Part shown: piece after piece, positions 35,695 through 47,171 of the stretch
Layout of the letters: every line of letters starts with the position of its first letter
Position numbering within the stretch: the first letter of the stretch is position 1
Assembly (NCBI RefSeq): GCF_003143775.1
Contig: NZ_QFRJ01000003.1
Span: 57,122 to 121,121, forward strand
From: Brumimicrobium oceani
Lineage (GTDB): Bacteria; Bacteroidota; Bacteroidia; Flavobacteriales_D; Crocinitomicaceae
Length of the DNA: 64,000 nucleotides
Reading direction: 5' to 3'
The notes under the pieces: generated by a model
Database searches by the model: none
Seen by the model: the letters and a program-made list of their open reading frames with translations, nothing else
What the model was told of the DNA's origin: nothing
Translations under genes and position numbers: made by a program

Positions 35695-37545
35695 TTACCC
35701 ACCGCTCACCACTATTTTTTTTCTTTGCAGTAACTTTTCTTCTTTATAAAGCTGAACAGAATAAGTTCCTGAAGTGAAATTATGCTCAATAAAATAAATA
35801 CTCTTCGCTTGAGGAAGTGGAGCAGATTTTAGCATTTTACCTTGCATGTCATAAAATCTTAATTCTCCATCTTCAATATTCCCAGTTTCTATGGTTATTA
35901 CACCGCCCTGTTGCACAGGATTTGGGTAAAGGTTAAAGTAGTTATTACCAATATCACCAAACGTTTTTTCTTGTTTAACTTCGATATTAAAGCTTACCGT
36001 ATCTGCATAACCATTGCAACCATGCGCGACTAGAGTAACGGTGTAATTCCCATTTAGATTATAGGTATGAAAAACGGAATCTATGTGCTCACTTGTACTT
36101 AACGAATCGCCATCACCAAAATAATAAGTGTAACTCCCAGCATTCATACTGGTGTTAGTGAACTGAACTTCTCTTCCTTCACTTTCATAAATCAAGGCTG
36201 CACTTGGAGGACTTAAATATCCTAAGCAATTTGTACGCAATAAATACGCAAATTGATAAGGAACATTATCATTAAAACGTTGATAATTTAATACTTCACC
36301 TCCCAAAATAAAACCACCATCAGGCATTAACTCTAGATCAGCAATTCGGTATTCGGGATCATTAAGCGAATCCAGTTCATAATAGAAATAATCTCTGTGC
36401 CAGATCACGTCTCCATCAGTTGAAAAATTTAATAACCTAACTAAACTTAAATACTTTTCGTAATATACAATTTCTTCTGTATAGTTAAATGCAGTAATAA
36501 ATGATGTATCATTTAATTTACGCATTTTATGAATACTATAATAAATACCTATATTCTCATGCCAAATATTGGTTAATGGTATCCGCCAAACTGTATCCAT
36601 ATTTTCGTCAACTCTAGAAAGCATAGGCATGTATTTAAAACGATCTGTATTGGGATGGTCGCCCACTAATTTTGAATCAAAATACTGCAAGTATGTTGTG
36701 TCTTCGTCAAAATAAGAACCCCTAAATGAATAACAGTACTGCCCATCTTGAAACTGCTTTTCTGAAAGAGTGTTTCCGTTTGCATCAATTCTTATGAACT
36801 TTTGAATAGCCCAGCTTAAATCGGCCAATGTCTGACCATAATTCGTGACATCCATATAATGCAGCATAAATGAACCGTCTTCCAAGTCAATAAGATTTAT
36901 TGCCGAGCTTGTTGGTTTACTTGGATGAACAGCATTGTAAATCTCTTTTTTCCATTTAATTGCTCCATCAAAGGCAACGTTTAACAACATTGTTCCTTGA
37001 ACCTCAAACGTTGCACTTGATTCTTTTTTATCGATATAATTGAGTCCTATTAAATAACTGGAATCTGGTAAATGAAGCAACCTAGAATAATCAAAAAATT
37101 TTACACTGTCTATTGTCCAAAAATCGCTAAACACAGTATCTAAATAAATTTGCCCATCGAGGTCATACTCAATGAGTCGAAAACTATTTGCATAATTGGA
37201 AACATCTTTGTAACAATTCACTAAATTTCCGCGAAAATTTGTATCTAATTCAACGAAACTATACATACTGCGCTGTAAGTGTCCTACATCATAATATTCC
37301 AGAATATTTTCATAATCGCCCTGCTCATTCACTTTACCAAAACGGAAATTGATGCGGTATGGATTTCCACCGCCAGAACCCAAGGTGAGGTAGGGAACAG
37401 AGTCATGAATATAGATATCACTTATCAAAGAAAAGGTGTCTATTTCATGATGGTCATACACCTTTTGAAAGCCGTTTTGGGAAATTCCACAGATGTTAAA
37501 TAGCAACAAACAGGACAGTAATAATATGTGTTTATTTTTTCTCAT
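35695..37545 (-). CDS. T9SS-secreted protein with PKD domain
   Basis: A 616-residue exported protein: signal (HILLLSCLLLFNICGISQ), a long N-terminal region of beta-propeller-like repeats (about 25-430), a PKD domain (about 448-525; VQFTNTSMNAGSYTYYFGDGD and FHTYNLNGNYTVTLVAHGC), and a C-terminal T9SS type A sorting domain (YFNLYPNPVQQGG..., MQGKMLKSAPLP, GTYSVQLYKEEKLL). It should be exported by T9SS and attached to or released from the cell surface; the ligand is unknown. Its ATG overlaps the stop of the preceding gene fragment (TAATG), so translation was coupled to the large cargo gene upstream. Confidence 0.85.
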   Translation of the reverse strand: MRKNKHILLLSCLLLFNICGISQNGFQKVYDHHEIDTFSLISDIYIHDSVPYLTLGSGGGNPYRINFRFGKVNEQGDYENILEYYDVGHLQRSMYSFVELDTNFRGNLVNCYKDVSNYANSFRLIEYDLDGQIYLDTVFSDFWTIDSVKFFDYSRLLHLPDSSYLIGLNYIDKKESSATFEVQGTMLLNVAFDGAIKWKKEIYNAVHPSKPTSSAINLIDLEDGSFMLHYMDVTNYGQTLADLSWAIQKFIRIDANGNTLSEKQFQDGQYCYSFRGSYFDEDTTYLQYFDSKLVGDHPNTDRFKYMPMLSRVDENMDTVWRIPLTNIWHENIGIYYSIHKMRKLNDTSFITAFNYTEEIVYYEKYLSLVRLLNFSTDGDVIWHRDYFYYELDSLNDPEYRIADLELMPDGGFILGGEVLNYQRFNDNVPYQFAYLLRTNCLGYLSPPSAALIYESEGREVQFTNTSMNAGSYTYYFGDGDSLSTSEHIDSVFHTYNLNGNYTVTLVAHGCNGYADTVSFNIEVKQEKTFGDIGNNYFNLYPNPVQQGGVITIETGNIEDGELRFYDMQGKMLKSAPLPQAKSIYFIEHNFTSGTYSVQLYKEEKLLQRKKIVVSGG

Positions 37546-38153
37546 TACTTAATTACAAACTTTGTTGAATAATTAATTCCTTTCACTGTATTCACTATCA
37601 ACCAGTAGAGTCCTTTCACTGGTGTTTCAACTTGAATTCTTGAAGATGAATTACTTAATTTTTCACTCTTAAAATTTAGTATTTTTCCATCAATACTAAA
37701 AACTTCAAGGGTTTTAATTTCTGAATGTTCACTCAATTCAACAATAAACGCACCTCGGTTTGGGTTTGGAATAATTCTAACATCATCTAAAGACTCAAAA
37801 ATCATTTCTGTTTTAGGTGAAAAGTTTTGCTGCATACTTTTTGATTCAGAATCAAAAATAACAACTGGGGATTCACATAAACCTTCAAAGAAACACAGTA
37901 AGTTTTGAGCTTGGACTCTGGCTCTACCCGTCAACTCTTCAGAAAAATTAATCAGGTCAAAAACTTGTTGATCGTTTAATCCTTTCACTATTCCAGAGGA
38001 GTCAGTTATTGAAAGGATATACTTTTTAAAAGTATAAAAATCTAACATTTCTTGTTGCGTATTTAAAATTTGATATTCACTAATATTTAAGTAAATATCA
38101 TCCAGTATAGAATCACTTTGAATTAATTGCTTCCTTCCAAAAATAACTATCAA
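37545..38153 (-). pseudogene. C-terminal piece of the large T9SS cargo gene, in a shifted frame
   Basis: A 202-codon frame with no signal peptide that ends in a complete T9SS type A sorting domain (VRIIPNPNRGAFIVELSE, EVFSIDGKILNF, GLYWLIVNTVKG). It overlaps the end of the 1286-codon frame by 41 bases in another frame. The larger frame lacks a sorting domain and stops in WKEAINSK, so the two most likely belong to one protein split by a one-base change near 38113-38153. It could instead be a true separate gene, but a sorting domain with no signal peptide would be useless. Confidence 0.7.
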
Positions 38154-41100
38154 CCAATTGAGATTTACTCACAACATCTTCTCTTAAAGCAACTAAATTA
38201 TTAAATGATGACCAATTTATAGCTGTAGTATCACTCAGTTCGTTTGTAATTAATAATTTAATAATATTTGATTTTCGAGTATCCAAATCAATTATTTCAT
38301 TCACTTTTTCTCCACGTGCTGTAATACTTTGATTTCTGACATCATTAATTTCATCATATAAATTTTGAGGCAAAGGATTATTTTTTGTTAATAAATACTC
38401 CATGAAAGTATTATCCTGAGCCACCTCGATATTCATAAGAATTAAATCTTTATACCATAAATGTGGATATTGAGGTGCGGATCTAGTTCCAACTAATTTC
38501 AGAAGTTCTGTAGATAAATAAGGACTTGCTAACTCTAAAGAATTACGTACCTGCATCATATTGTCAACATTCAAATTATTGACTGTACTATACATTTCAG
38601 ATGAATTCGCTACATTTTCAAGACTATCTAACGCAATCATTTTCAGACTTAATTCCTCACTATTCTCAGCAAACTCACTTTCTAAAAATTGTTTTGTTGG
38701 CTCTCTTAAAAAACGTGATGATACTCCAGTAATTAGTGTATTAAAATTACTTTGACATACGTTTTCTTTATTAATTACTTGAACACCTACATTTCCTGTT
38801 AATTCAGTAGGGATTTCAATAGGATTATCAAAAGCGTAGTAAATTAGGTTGTCTGGATCTGTTGTGGAAAAATGAAATTCATTTTGCTGATCATCAAAAC
38901 CATTTGTAAATTTATTACCGGCAGCTTCATTTGCAAAACCTTGTTTTAAACGAACACCATGCCCATCCCCTTGGGTAGAATTAAATGAAAATACAAATTC
39001 ATCGAATTTATAATTATTATAATCATTACATAACCATTGTAGACCTGAGGCTAACAAAGGACCACTTAGGTCATTTGTATTTTTGCCTATGGCATAATTT
39101 CCTAAATAAGTGCCTTCATATTTATTTCTATAGATTTCGTTTTGTTCCATTCCTGTGTTTGCCTGAATAGTTCCAACAATTGCTGATCCAATTTCACTAT
39201 TTATAAAATGATTTCCTTCTACAGTAAAACTTGTTGGTTCATTTAAACTTAATTGATTCATTTGAGAGATATCATTTGGATGGTCTGAATTATATTCAAA
39301 TAAGTTTCTTGTTACTGTGCTATTATCAACAGCGCTAAGAATAACACCAGAACGGGAATTCAAAAACTTAATATGATCTATAATTACAGTTGCTTGAGAG
39401 TTTGAGTTAGAAGCTCTAACCCCTTCTTTTAAATTAATAAATTTGCCAATATCATAGTCTGTTTCATTATATTCTGTGTGGGTGGTGTTAGGGGAGAAAG
39501 TTAAACTTTTCCCAGCGACTCTATAACTAGCATCAATACTTAGTATGCCCGTCGGTCTATTATTAAAGTTACTAATATATGTCCTGTTGTCAATAAAGTC
39601 ACATCCATGAATACGCACACCATTAACATCATACATAGTGATACCTGTATAAGTGTCAGTACCAAAAATGTCCTCATATTCATCATCCCAAAGAAATTCA
39701 CAATTTGAAAATAATCCTCTATTCGTTCTTTCATGACCAGAAGGCAGGAAGTCGTGATAGGAAATATATTCAACAGAACGCCAATTGTTTTTAAACGTAC
39801 TGTTATATGCCATAACTATTCCTCCAGTAGAATTCCAGTTACCTGATTCCCAAACATGAATGGCAGTTCTTGCATTTTCAATTAAAGCTCCATTGTGGAT
39901 TAGTAAATATCCTTGATTAGTAGTTAATTGAGATTCTTGTGGATTCCCCCAAACTTCAATCCCACCCCAAGCCGAGCCACATTCAGAAGTAATAATTCCA
40001 CCATCAACAACTAATTTCCCACCAGGTTTTACAACAATCTTCTGATTACCAAATACATATAACTCACCTTTGATTGTTAGTTTAGCCCCTGGTTCTATAA
40101 CAAGCGTGCAAAACAAGTTCATTCTTTCCACCCATGTCTCAATACCTGTAATTTTCCATTCTAACGGTGGAGTGTTCTCATTTCTCAACAGATCAGCGTA
40201 CCATATTCCTCTGTAAGAAGTGGATGTAAATAACTCTCCAGTGCAATGTCTTATAGATATTTTAGATTTAAACATCGGAACATCTTTGGAATACCTTCTC
40301 CAAATTTCATTTTCTCTATCAATATAATAAACACCATGTCCAGTACCTAGATATAAAACTCCTGTTTCCCTATCCATTTCAAGACTATTAATATGCATCC
40401 AACTTGGAAAGATCGAATTTGATTGCGGATCGTCATCTATAGGGTAGGATAAATCAATAAATTCATCATAAACAGGATCATATTCAACAATTCTTCCTTT
40501 TCCAGTGATGCCCCATTCAGGACTAGGTTTCAAAATTGTCCAGAATTTGCCGTTTCTACGATGATCAAAAACAAAATTCATTACATTAGTTTGGAGACCA
40601 GGTGTACCATCAATAGTTTCATAAATTTGAGTTAAGTTGAAGTCTTTTTCTAGATTCTGTTCAGGTGTTGTTTTGTTAAGGCCACCATAAATATGTAACA
40701 TTTGGTCTTCATTTTGATTTGTAAACAAAACAGCAACTTTATCCGGTTCGTTAGGAATGACTATTGGTTCAGCTTCTGAATAAACGCTAGGATAAGTATT
40801 ATTATTGAATATCGTGATAGCGGTAAAGTTGTCATCGTCAGTATTATATGCTAACTTATCGGTTAAACCAGCTGGTTTAATAAAATACGACCTTTCATAC
40901 AAATTTTCTGAACCTTTAAAGTTATTTCCTTGATTAGTGTATAAATGAGTAAAATCATTGAATTTTTTTATAATTCTAGAATTAGATTGAGTATTCTCAA
41001 AACTAAAAATCTCATTGTTGAGGAAAAAGACCTCACCACCTTTAGCATCAGTCATACTCCCCCAATGCCAAATATTTTCATCAGGGTTGTAAACTTGTAG

Positions 41101-41973
41101 TCCACTATGCCAAAATCCTGAAGCAACATAAAATGGAGGTTGCTGCGCTAAACCTAATGAATAAGATTGTGCCATATTCAATCCCTCTGAGGAAATATCC
41201 ATTATATGGTCATTTGCTCCTATTGTAGTTCTATAAACACCTCCATCGGTTGCTGCCAAAATCTCATCACCTATGATTAGTATGTCACGTACATCGGGAT
41301 GAAAACCACCACCATATAAACCGGTAAGCTTGGTTAAAGTACCATTTTCAAACTTATCAACGTCATTGGTGTAAAACCACCAGTTATCCTCATTTGAGGG
41401 ATTTAATGCAAAACCAAAAGGTTGAGCCCCAATACCAGTATAAAAACCTGTTCTAGATAAATCTGACCAAGAAGAATTAATAATATCGAATTTATGTAAA
41501 GAGTAAGAATTGGTATTTTCAAGTATTGTAGGATTAATATGTTCCATTTGAGTTGAGACTATGTATAAGACATTAGGATTATTCTTTTTCACCTCAATGT
41601 TACTTTGTCTAAATTGATAGGATAAGTCAGCTTTCAAAACCTTCTTTCCATCGGGTGAGTTTGGATTCCCAACTCCCATAATACTCCATGAAAGCCCAAA
41701 ATCATTTGAAGTTAGTAAATATTGCTTTATATTTCCAATGGGAGTACCACCAGCATCAACTTCCATTATATGAATCAGAGTTAAATATGTAACAGATCCA
41801 TTTCTTTCATACCATTCAAAATCACTAAACTGTATAACTTTATCTGGATTAGACGATAAATTATCAACTATGCTACCTAAATTAGAATTTTCATTAAAAC
41901 TATTCCATATTATTTGATTATTTACACCTTGTGGTGTAACGGTCAAATATGATACCCCCCAAAGGTTGGACAA
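38113..41973 (-). pseudogene. Middle piece of a large T9SS cargo gene cut by an IS3 element
   Basis: A 1286-codon frame without signal peptide. The first eight or so codons (to about 41950) come from the IS end, so the apparent ATG is not native. It continues a sortilin/BNR-like propeller (GEILAATDGGVYRTTIG, TGVLYLGTGHGVYYIDRENE, about 220-580) begun by the fragment at 43145-44161. Then comes a parallel beta-helix part (about 615-1050: GSAWGGIEVWGNPQ, NGVRIHGCDFIDN, SGVILSAVDNSTVTRNLFEY). Whether residual expression occurs is unknown. The three pieces together would encode about 1,800 residues. Confidence 0.8.
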
Positions 41974-41998
41974 CTTTTAACAGTTTCTTAGTTTGATG

Positions 41999-42847
41999 CT
42001 AAGATGCTACTTTTTTCTTAAAATACAATTTATCTGGCGGTACTTTTCCTATTTCCGTATGCCTTCTCTCTGTATTATAAAAAGTAATATACTCATGAAC
42101 ATGATTTCTTAAATCAACACCGCCATTTGGAGGATTTAGATAAATTCTCTCATATTTTATTGACCTCCAAAAGCGCTCTATGTAAATATTGTCTATTGCT
42201 CTTCTGCGTCCATCCATTGATATTTCTATCTCGTTTCTTTTCAAAACCTCAATATATTCTGTGCTTGTATATTGCGAGCCTTGATCAGAGTTGTGTATAT
42301 CTGGTTTGCCATGTGTTTTTATAGCGCCTTCCAATAGCTCTATCACCCATTCTTTTGTCATTGTATTGGACACGTCCCAAGCTATGATTTTGCGACTATA
42401 AACGTCGATTATTGCAGCTAAGTACATAAAGCCCCTTGCCATAGGAATATAGGTTATGTCAGTTTGCCATACTTGATTTGGTCGATTGATGTCTAAATTT
42501 CGCAATAAGTACGGATATATATAGCTGTCAGGATCTCTTGTTGTTGTCTTTGGAGCTTGATAAATAGTCCTTAAATTCATCAACTTGTAGAGTCTGCTTA
42601 CTCGCTTTATATTCACATTATGACCTAAATCTAGATTAAGGTAATCTCGCATTCGTTCTTGGCCATAATAAGGGTGTTTAAGAAAATATCTGTCAATTTC
42701 TCTCATTAATATTTCATTTAAAGCGCTCTCGCCCTTTGGTTTATAATAAATCGTTGATCGACTAACTCCTAGAATTTCACATCGTTTTGAAAGGCTTAGT
42801 CCTGGGTAAGTTTTAACTGCTTGTTGCCTTTTATCAGCAGTACTCAT
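41999..42847 (-). CDS. IS3-family transposase OrfB (DDE integrase core)
   Basis: A 282-residue protein. An HTH_21-type region (LSLSKRCEILGVSRSTIYY) is followed by an rve integrase core with the DDE triad: VWQTDITYI (Asp130), IHNSDQGSQY (Asp188) and DNIYIERFWRSIKYE (Glu224), the 35-residue gap being typical of IS3. C-terminal YNTERRHTEIGKVPPDKLY is the usual ending. Its ATG overlaps the orfA stop (ATGA) after a run of A (GGAAAAATGA), a place where frameshifting or coupled reinitiation could make the OrfAB fusion. Confidence 0.95.
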   Translation of the reverse strand: MSTADKRQQAVKTYPGLSLSKRCEILGVSRSTIYYKPKGESALNEILMREIDRYFLKHPYYGQERMRDYLNLDLGHNVNIKRVSRLYKLMNLRTIYQAPKTTTRDPDSYIYPYLLRNLDINRPNQVWQTDITYIPMARGFMYLAAIIDVYSRKIIAWDVSNTMTKEWVIELLEGAIKTHGKPDIHNSDQGSQYTSTEYIEVLKRNEIEISMDGRRRAIDNIYIERFWRSIKYERIYLNPPNGGVDLRNHVHEYITFYNTERRHTEIGKVPPDKLYFKKKVAS

Positions 42848-43122
42848 TTTTCCAAGACTTTCTTTAAAAAATCGTTCTCAACTTTTAATTCGCCTATTGT
42901 TTTAAGCAAAGTATCAGAGTTATCTTCAACCTCCTTTTTCTGATTTTCTTTTTCAAAAACCGATGAAGCATTAACTAAAAACTCAGCTTTCCATTTAGAT
43001 ATTTGATTAGCATGTAGTTTGTGTTTACTTGCTAAATCTTGCATTGTAGATTGCTCTTTAATCGCTTCAATAGCCACCTTTGCCTTGAAAGATGCACTAA
43101 ATGTTCTCCTTTTATTTCTCAT
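42844..43122 (-). CDS. IS3-family transposase OrfA (helix-turn-helix)
   Basis: A 92-residue HTH protein: RRTFSASFKAKVAIEAIKEQ, LASKHKLHANQISKWKAEF, and a leucine-zipper tail (LLKTIGELKVENDFLKKVLE). It binds the IS ends and regulates transposition with OrfB, whose start overlaps its stop by four bases. Length is normal for the family. Confidence 0.93.
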   Translation of the reverse strand: MRNKRRTFSASFKAKVAIEAIKEQSTMQDLASKHKLHANQISKWKAEFLVNASSVFEKENQKKEVEDNSDTLLKTIGELKVENDFLKKVLEK

Positions 43123-43144
43123 ATTTATTGTTTAAAATTACAAC

Positions 43145-44161
43145 TTAATATGTTGTCCTAAAAATGGGGAGTACTATAAAACTTGCATTATGATTATCAG
43201 AATAATAAAGACCTCCTTCTCTAGCGACAACCAATCTCGAAGATACTCCTGAAGAACTATTCTTCTTAGTCATAACTAGTTCATTTGAGTGGTTTCTTGA
43301 AGTCCAACTAAAGTTAAAGGTAGTAAAATCATAAGGCAAGGAGTAGGGATCATTGTTGATTTGACTCCCGTTGTATGGAAAAGCGTTCACACCATTATAT
43401 CCACATTCAACCCATGTATTGCCATTATCTGCAGTTCTATACACTGCACCTGTTGCCAAGGTGATAAAGATGTATTCCATACTAGCCGCAGGTTGCTCAC
43501 CAATAGGCTTTACGGCCAAAGATGTAATCTTCGGTTCATGTATTTGGTCTGTTCCAAAAACTTTCCAATTATATCCCTTATCAGTACTAACAAATACACC
43601 TCCTCCGCAATGTTCAACATCTCCACCCAATGCATAAATTATATCAGCGTTAGTCGGGTGTTGATAAAGCTTCCTTACTTTACCCACATGCGCTCCAGAT
43701 TTTATATTCCCAGTGTTATTTTGATGAACTTGTTTCCAAACAGAGGTATTATCATCTGTCTCAGTATAAATCTGAGACAAATTATAAGGCCCTAGTTCGT
43801 GCCAGTTTACTGGATTTACAATTAAGGCGTTATTACCACTACTGCTTAATGTATTGAGATGTAATTGTTTCTGAAAATCTTCATTTTTTTTATAAATCTC
43901 TAAGGCATGCTGATAGTTCCCTGTCGTTGGCATATATAAACCCCAATATTCTTTCCATCGCAGAAAATCAGTATAACCTGTTCCTTTCATGGAGGAATCA
44001 CCTTGACTTAACCTATATGCTCTTATGGAATCAAAATGCGCTTCTTTTTCTGCTACATCAATATTAAAATTCCCGTTTGTAGCTCCACCAATTTGTGAGT
44101 ATATTGGAAAAATACAAATAAAAAAAATGCCCACTGAAAAAAATCGTTTAAACTTGCTCAT
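43145..44161 (-). pseudogene. N-terminal piece of the large T9SS cargo gene, cut by the IS3 element
   Basis: A signal peptide (KRFFSVGIFFICIFPIYSQ) is followed by about 310 residues of a sortilin/BNR-type propeller: GKVRKLYQHPTNADIIYALG, GGGVFVSTDKGYNWKVFG, ATGAVYRTADNGNTWVECG and REGGLYYSDNHNASF. The last ten codons before the stop (after about 43176) belong to the IS end. The frame remains open back to 44263, but only the 44161 ATG gives a normal signal peptide. The repeat pattern resumes on the other side of the element at 41949, which shows that this was one gene. Confidence 0.8.
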
Positions 44162-44423
44162 AGCTATTCTAGATTTAATAAGTAATAATTGTTTATAATA
44201 TAATGGTGCTTTTAAAAAGACACTGTAAAACAATAAACTAATAATATTAAGTAAGTTTAACATTATTTAATTAATAACCTAGTATATTTCCTTATTTATT
44301 TTTTGGACAAAAAACACCTTACATAATTGAAATAGATAATTCTAAATAAGCAAAGCAATTATATGATTAAATCTTTAGTAAAAAAAGATTAGCTCAATAT
44401 CAGGATAATAAAAATGATTTCGT

Positions 44424-47171
44424 CTACTGCATCACACTTATCCTATGCGAATTCCTACCCCCCAACTTATCTGCAATATTCAAGTAATAAATTCCATTCG
44501 CAATATTTTCAAAATTAATGGAGTTTTGACCTATTTTCAATTGTTTAGTTAAGATTTTTCTCCCTACCGAATTGTAAACTGCCACTTCAGCTTCCCTATC
44601 AATATCTATTGTAAAACTCCCGTTATTTGGATTCGGATAGAGTTTTAAACTACTCTCATTAAAATTATTATTAACAGAAGCATTGGCGATATTTATACAC
44701 GTCGAAGTATCAACACAATTTGTCGTATTGGAACTCACAATCACTGCATAGTCACCATCTTGGGTAACATTAAAAACTTGCGAAGTTTCATTCACAATAG
44801 GTGCATAATTATTGTTACAATCCACCCATTGATAAGTTGCGTCTGAATTATTTGCTGTTAGAACAGACCAATTAACATTAACTGAAGCATCTACACACCC
44901 TGTTATTAGTCTTGCAATTCTGTTTCTACCTATTCCATTGTAAGAAAGAAAATCTCCTCCAACAATTAATTTGTCATTATCCTGAAATGCCAGAGAAAAA
45001 ACAGGTTTATCGAATCCAGTTCCAATTTCAAAGGACTCATCAATGCTTCCATTATTATGTAATCTTACAATGTTACTTCTAGCAACACCATTATATGAGT
45101 TAAATACTCCACCTACAATTATTTTCCCGTTATTTTGAATGACAATTGAACGAGCACCATTTAGGCCTGAACCTGAATCAAATGATTGATCTTGTGTTCC
45201 ATCACTATTTAATCGAATGATACCCTTTACAGCGTTATCATTAAAAGTAGTAAAAGAGCCACCCACTAAAATTTTTCCGTCGTTTTGAACTTTAATTGTA
45301 TTCACTCTTTCATTAAATCCAGAACCAATATCGAAAGTATAGTCAAATGAGCCATCCGCATTTAATCGCACAACATTACTACTTGGTTCACCATTGAAGG
45401 AATTAAAATATCCTCCTATTAACATTTTACCGTCAGTCTGAATAACAATATCAAACACCCTTCCATAACCAAAACCTGAACCTGGATCAAAGGAATTATC
45501 AATAGAACCATCTGCATTTATTCGCACAATACTATTTCTTGGAGTTCCATTAAAAGAATCAAAACTTCCGCCAACAATAATTTTATCATCATTTTGAACT
45601 TTAATTGAATGTATCTCCTCGCTAGGACCCGAAATACCAACTCCCATATCGAAAGAAGTATCTAAAGCCCCATCTGTTTTTAACCGAACTAAACAGTTAA
45701 TACTTGATCCATTATAGATATCTAAAAGACCTCCACCTACTAGGACTTTCCCATCATTTTGCATTGCAACGCTATTAACCCTTCTAGCATATCCAGAAAA
45801 TCCAGACCCCGTATCAAAACTACTATCCTTTAAACCATCGGTGTTTAAACGCACAACTCTTTTAAGAACACTTCCATTAAAGGAGGTGAATAATCCACCA
45901 CCAATAATCTTTCCATCGTTTTGAATAGCAATCGAATTTACTCGGTTATTAAAACCAGTCCCTAAATTGTAATTATTGTCCAGCGATCCATCAGTATTTA
46001 ACCGTGCGATCCTGTTTTGAGTGGTTCCGTTATATGAAATAAAATTTCCACCAGCAATAACTTTACCGTCATTTTGTATAGAAACAGTATATACTCTGTT
46101 ATCGAATCCAGAGCCGACATCAAATGAATTGTCTTTTGAACCATCGCTATTCAAACGAACAACCCTATTCGTTCCATTTCCATTTTGAAAAGTAAACTTC
46201 CCCCCAATTACAATCTTCTGATCACTTTGTATAGCCAATGAATACACGAAGTTATTTATTAAAGATCCTGAATCAAATGATGTATCCAGTGAACCGTTTG
46301 TATTTAAACGAGCAACATATTTGGCAGAGTTACCGTTGAATGCTAGGAAAATTCCTCCCGCTACAATCTTCCCATCATTCTGAAGTTTTAGTGTATTTAT
46401 CGAAGAATTAAAACCTATTCCCGGATTAAAAGAACTATCCATGGATCCATCTGAATTTAACCTTAAAATGTGATTTATAGAAGTTCCATTGCAGGACCAA
46501 CAGTTCCCTCCTACAGCTATTTTACCATTATTTTGGATAACAATCGAACTGAATTCGCCATTAATTTGAGGGCCTGGATCAAAAGAATTATCTAGTGTAC
46601 CGTCAGGATTCAACCGAACAATTACAGTTACAGGTATTCCGTTGTATTCATCGAAACGGCCACTTGCTATTATTTTATCATCATTTTGTATAGCTATTGC
46701 TTCAATCCATAATGGAACCGGAACCCCTGTCATCGAACTATTAAATCCAGAACCTAGATTAAAGGATGTATCAAATGTTCCATCCGCGTTTAAGCGAGCT
46801 ATATTGTTACAGGCATTTCCGTTATATGAAGTAAATCCACCTCCGGCTATTATTTTGCCGTTACTTTGAAGAGCTATCGAATTCACAACGTCATTAAACC
46901 CAGTTCCAACAACAAAAGAAGAATCTATAGAACCATCTGGATTTAGTCGGGCTAAAGTATATCTTTCAATACCATTATACATTGAAAAACCACCACCTGC
47001 AATCAATTTATTGTCGCTTTGAATTGCTGATGCATGAATTTCGCCACTAAAACCATCCCCAATTCCAAAACCGAGATCAAAAGGATTAAAGGTTGGATCA
47101 TTCTCACCATTTTGAGAAAAAATAAAAGGTGATAAAATTAAGATAAGTATAAATAGTAATGTCTTTTTCAT
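44424..47171 (-). CDS. T9SS-secreted protein of 14 delta-60 repeats
   Basis: A 915-residue exported protein: signal (LFILILILSPFIFSQ), then 14 delta-60 repeats of about 50-55 residues (each with a core such as DGKIIVGGSF, YNG, IVRLNADGS and DNSFDPGSGF) from about 45 to 770, which should fold as beta-propellers. A short region with Cys (CVDASVNV... CVDTSTCI) follows, and the end is a T9SS type A sorting domain (LKLYPNPNNGSFTIDID, YNSVGRKILTKQL, GIYYLNIAD). A surface or secreted role is likely; no enzyme motif is seen. It has no break and starts well away from the IS-disrupted gene. Confidence 0.88.
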   Translation of the reverse strand: MKKTLLFILILILSPFIFSQNGENDPTFNPFDLGFGIGDGFSGEIHASAIQSDNKLIAGGGFSMYNGIERYTLARLNPDGSIDSSFVVGTGFNDVVNSIALQSNGKIIAGGGFTSYNGNACNNIARLNADGTFDTSFNLGSGFNSSMTGVPVPLWIEAIAIQNDDKIIASGRFDEYNGIPVTVIVRLNPDGTLDNSFDPGPQINGEFSSIVIQNNGKIAVGGNCWSCNGTSINHILRLNSDGSMDSSFNPGIGFNSSINTLKLQNDGKIVAGGIFLAFNGNSAKYVARLNTNGSLDTSFDSGSLINNFVYSLAIQSDQKIVIGGKFTFQNGNGTNRVVRLNSDGSKDNSFDVGSGFDNRVYTVSIQNDGKVIAGGNFISYNGTTQNRIARLNTDGSLDNNYNLGTGFNNRVNSIAIQNDGKIIGGGLFTSFNGSVLKRVVRLNTDGLKDSSFDTGSGFSGYARRVNSVAMQNDGKVLVGGGLLDIYNGSSINCLVRLKTDGALDTSFDMGVGISGPSEEIHSIKVQNDDKIIVGGSFDSFNGTPRNSIVRINADGSIDNSFDPGSGFGYGRVFDIVIQTDGKMLIGGYFNSFNGEPSSNVVRLNADGSFDYTFDIGSGFNERVNTIKVQNDGKILVGGSFTTFNDNAVKGIIRLNSDGTQDQSFDSGSGLNGARSIVIQNNGKIIVGGVFNSYNGVARSNIVRLHNNGSIDESFEIGTGFDKPVFSLAFQDNDKLIVGGDFLSYNGIGRNRIARLITGCVDASVNVNWSVLTANNSDATYQWVDCNNNYAPIVNETSQVFNVTQDGDYAVIVSSNTTNCVDTSTCINIANASVNNNFNESSLKLYPNPNNGSFTIDIDREAEVAVYNSVGRKILTKQLKIGQNSINFENIANGIYYLNIADKLGGRNSHRISVMQ

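Larger units (their letters stand above)
41950..43176 (-). mobile_element. IS3-family insertion sequence inside a T9SS cargo gene
   Basis: A ~1.23-kb element with two transposase frames. Its ends, read inward, are TGATACCCCCCAAAGG... on the left and TAGTACTCCCCATT... on the right, both continuing to GGACAAC, the usual imperfect IS3 ends (compare IS150, ...ACCCCCAAA...GGACA). ATA/TAT lies at both outer borders and may be a 3-base target duplication; the exact edge is uncertain by a few bases. Host coding sequence continues on both sides, so the insertion broke a gene. Both frames look intact and the element may be active. Confidence 0.88.

Noticed and set aside
43361-43795. 144-codon plus frame opposite the cargo gene N-terminal piece
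   Set aside because: Shadow of a beta-propeller coding sequence with no recognisable protein.
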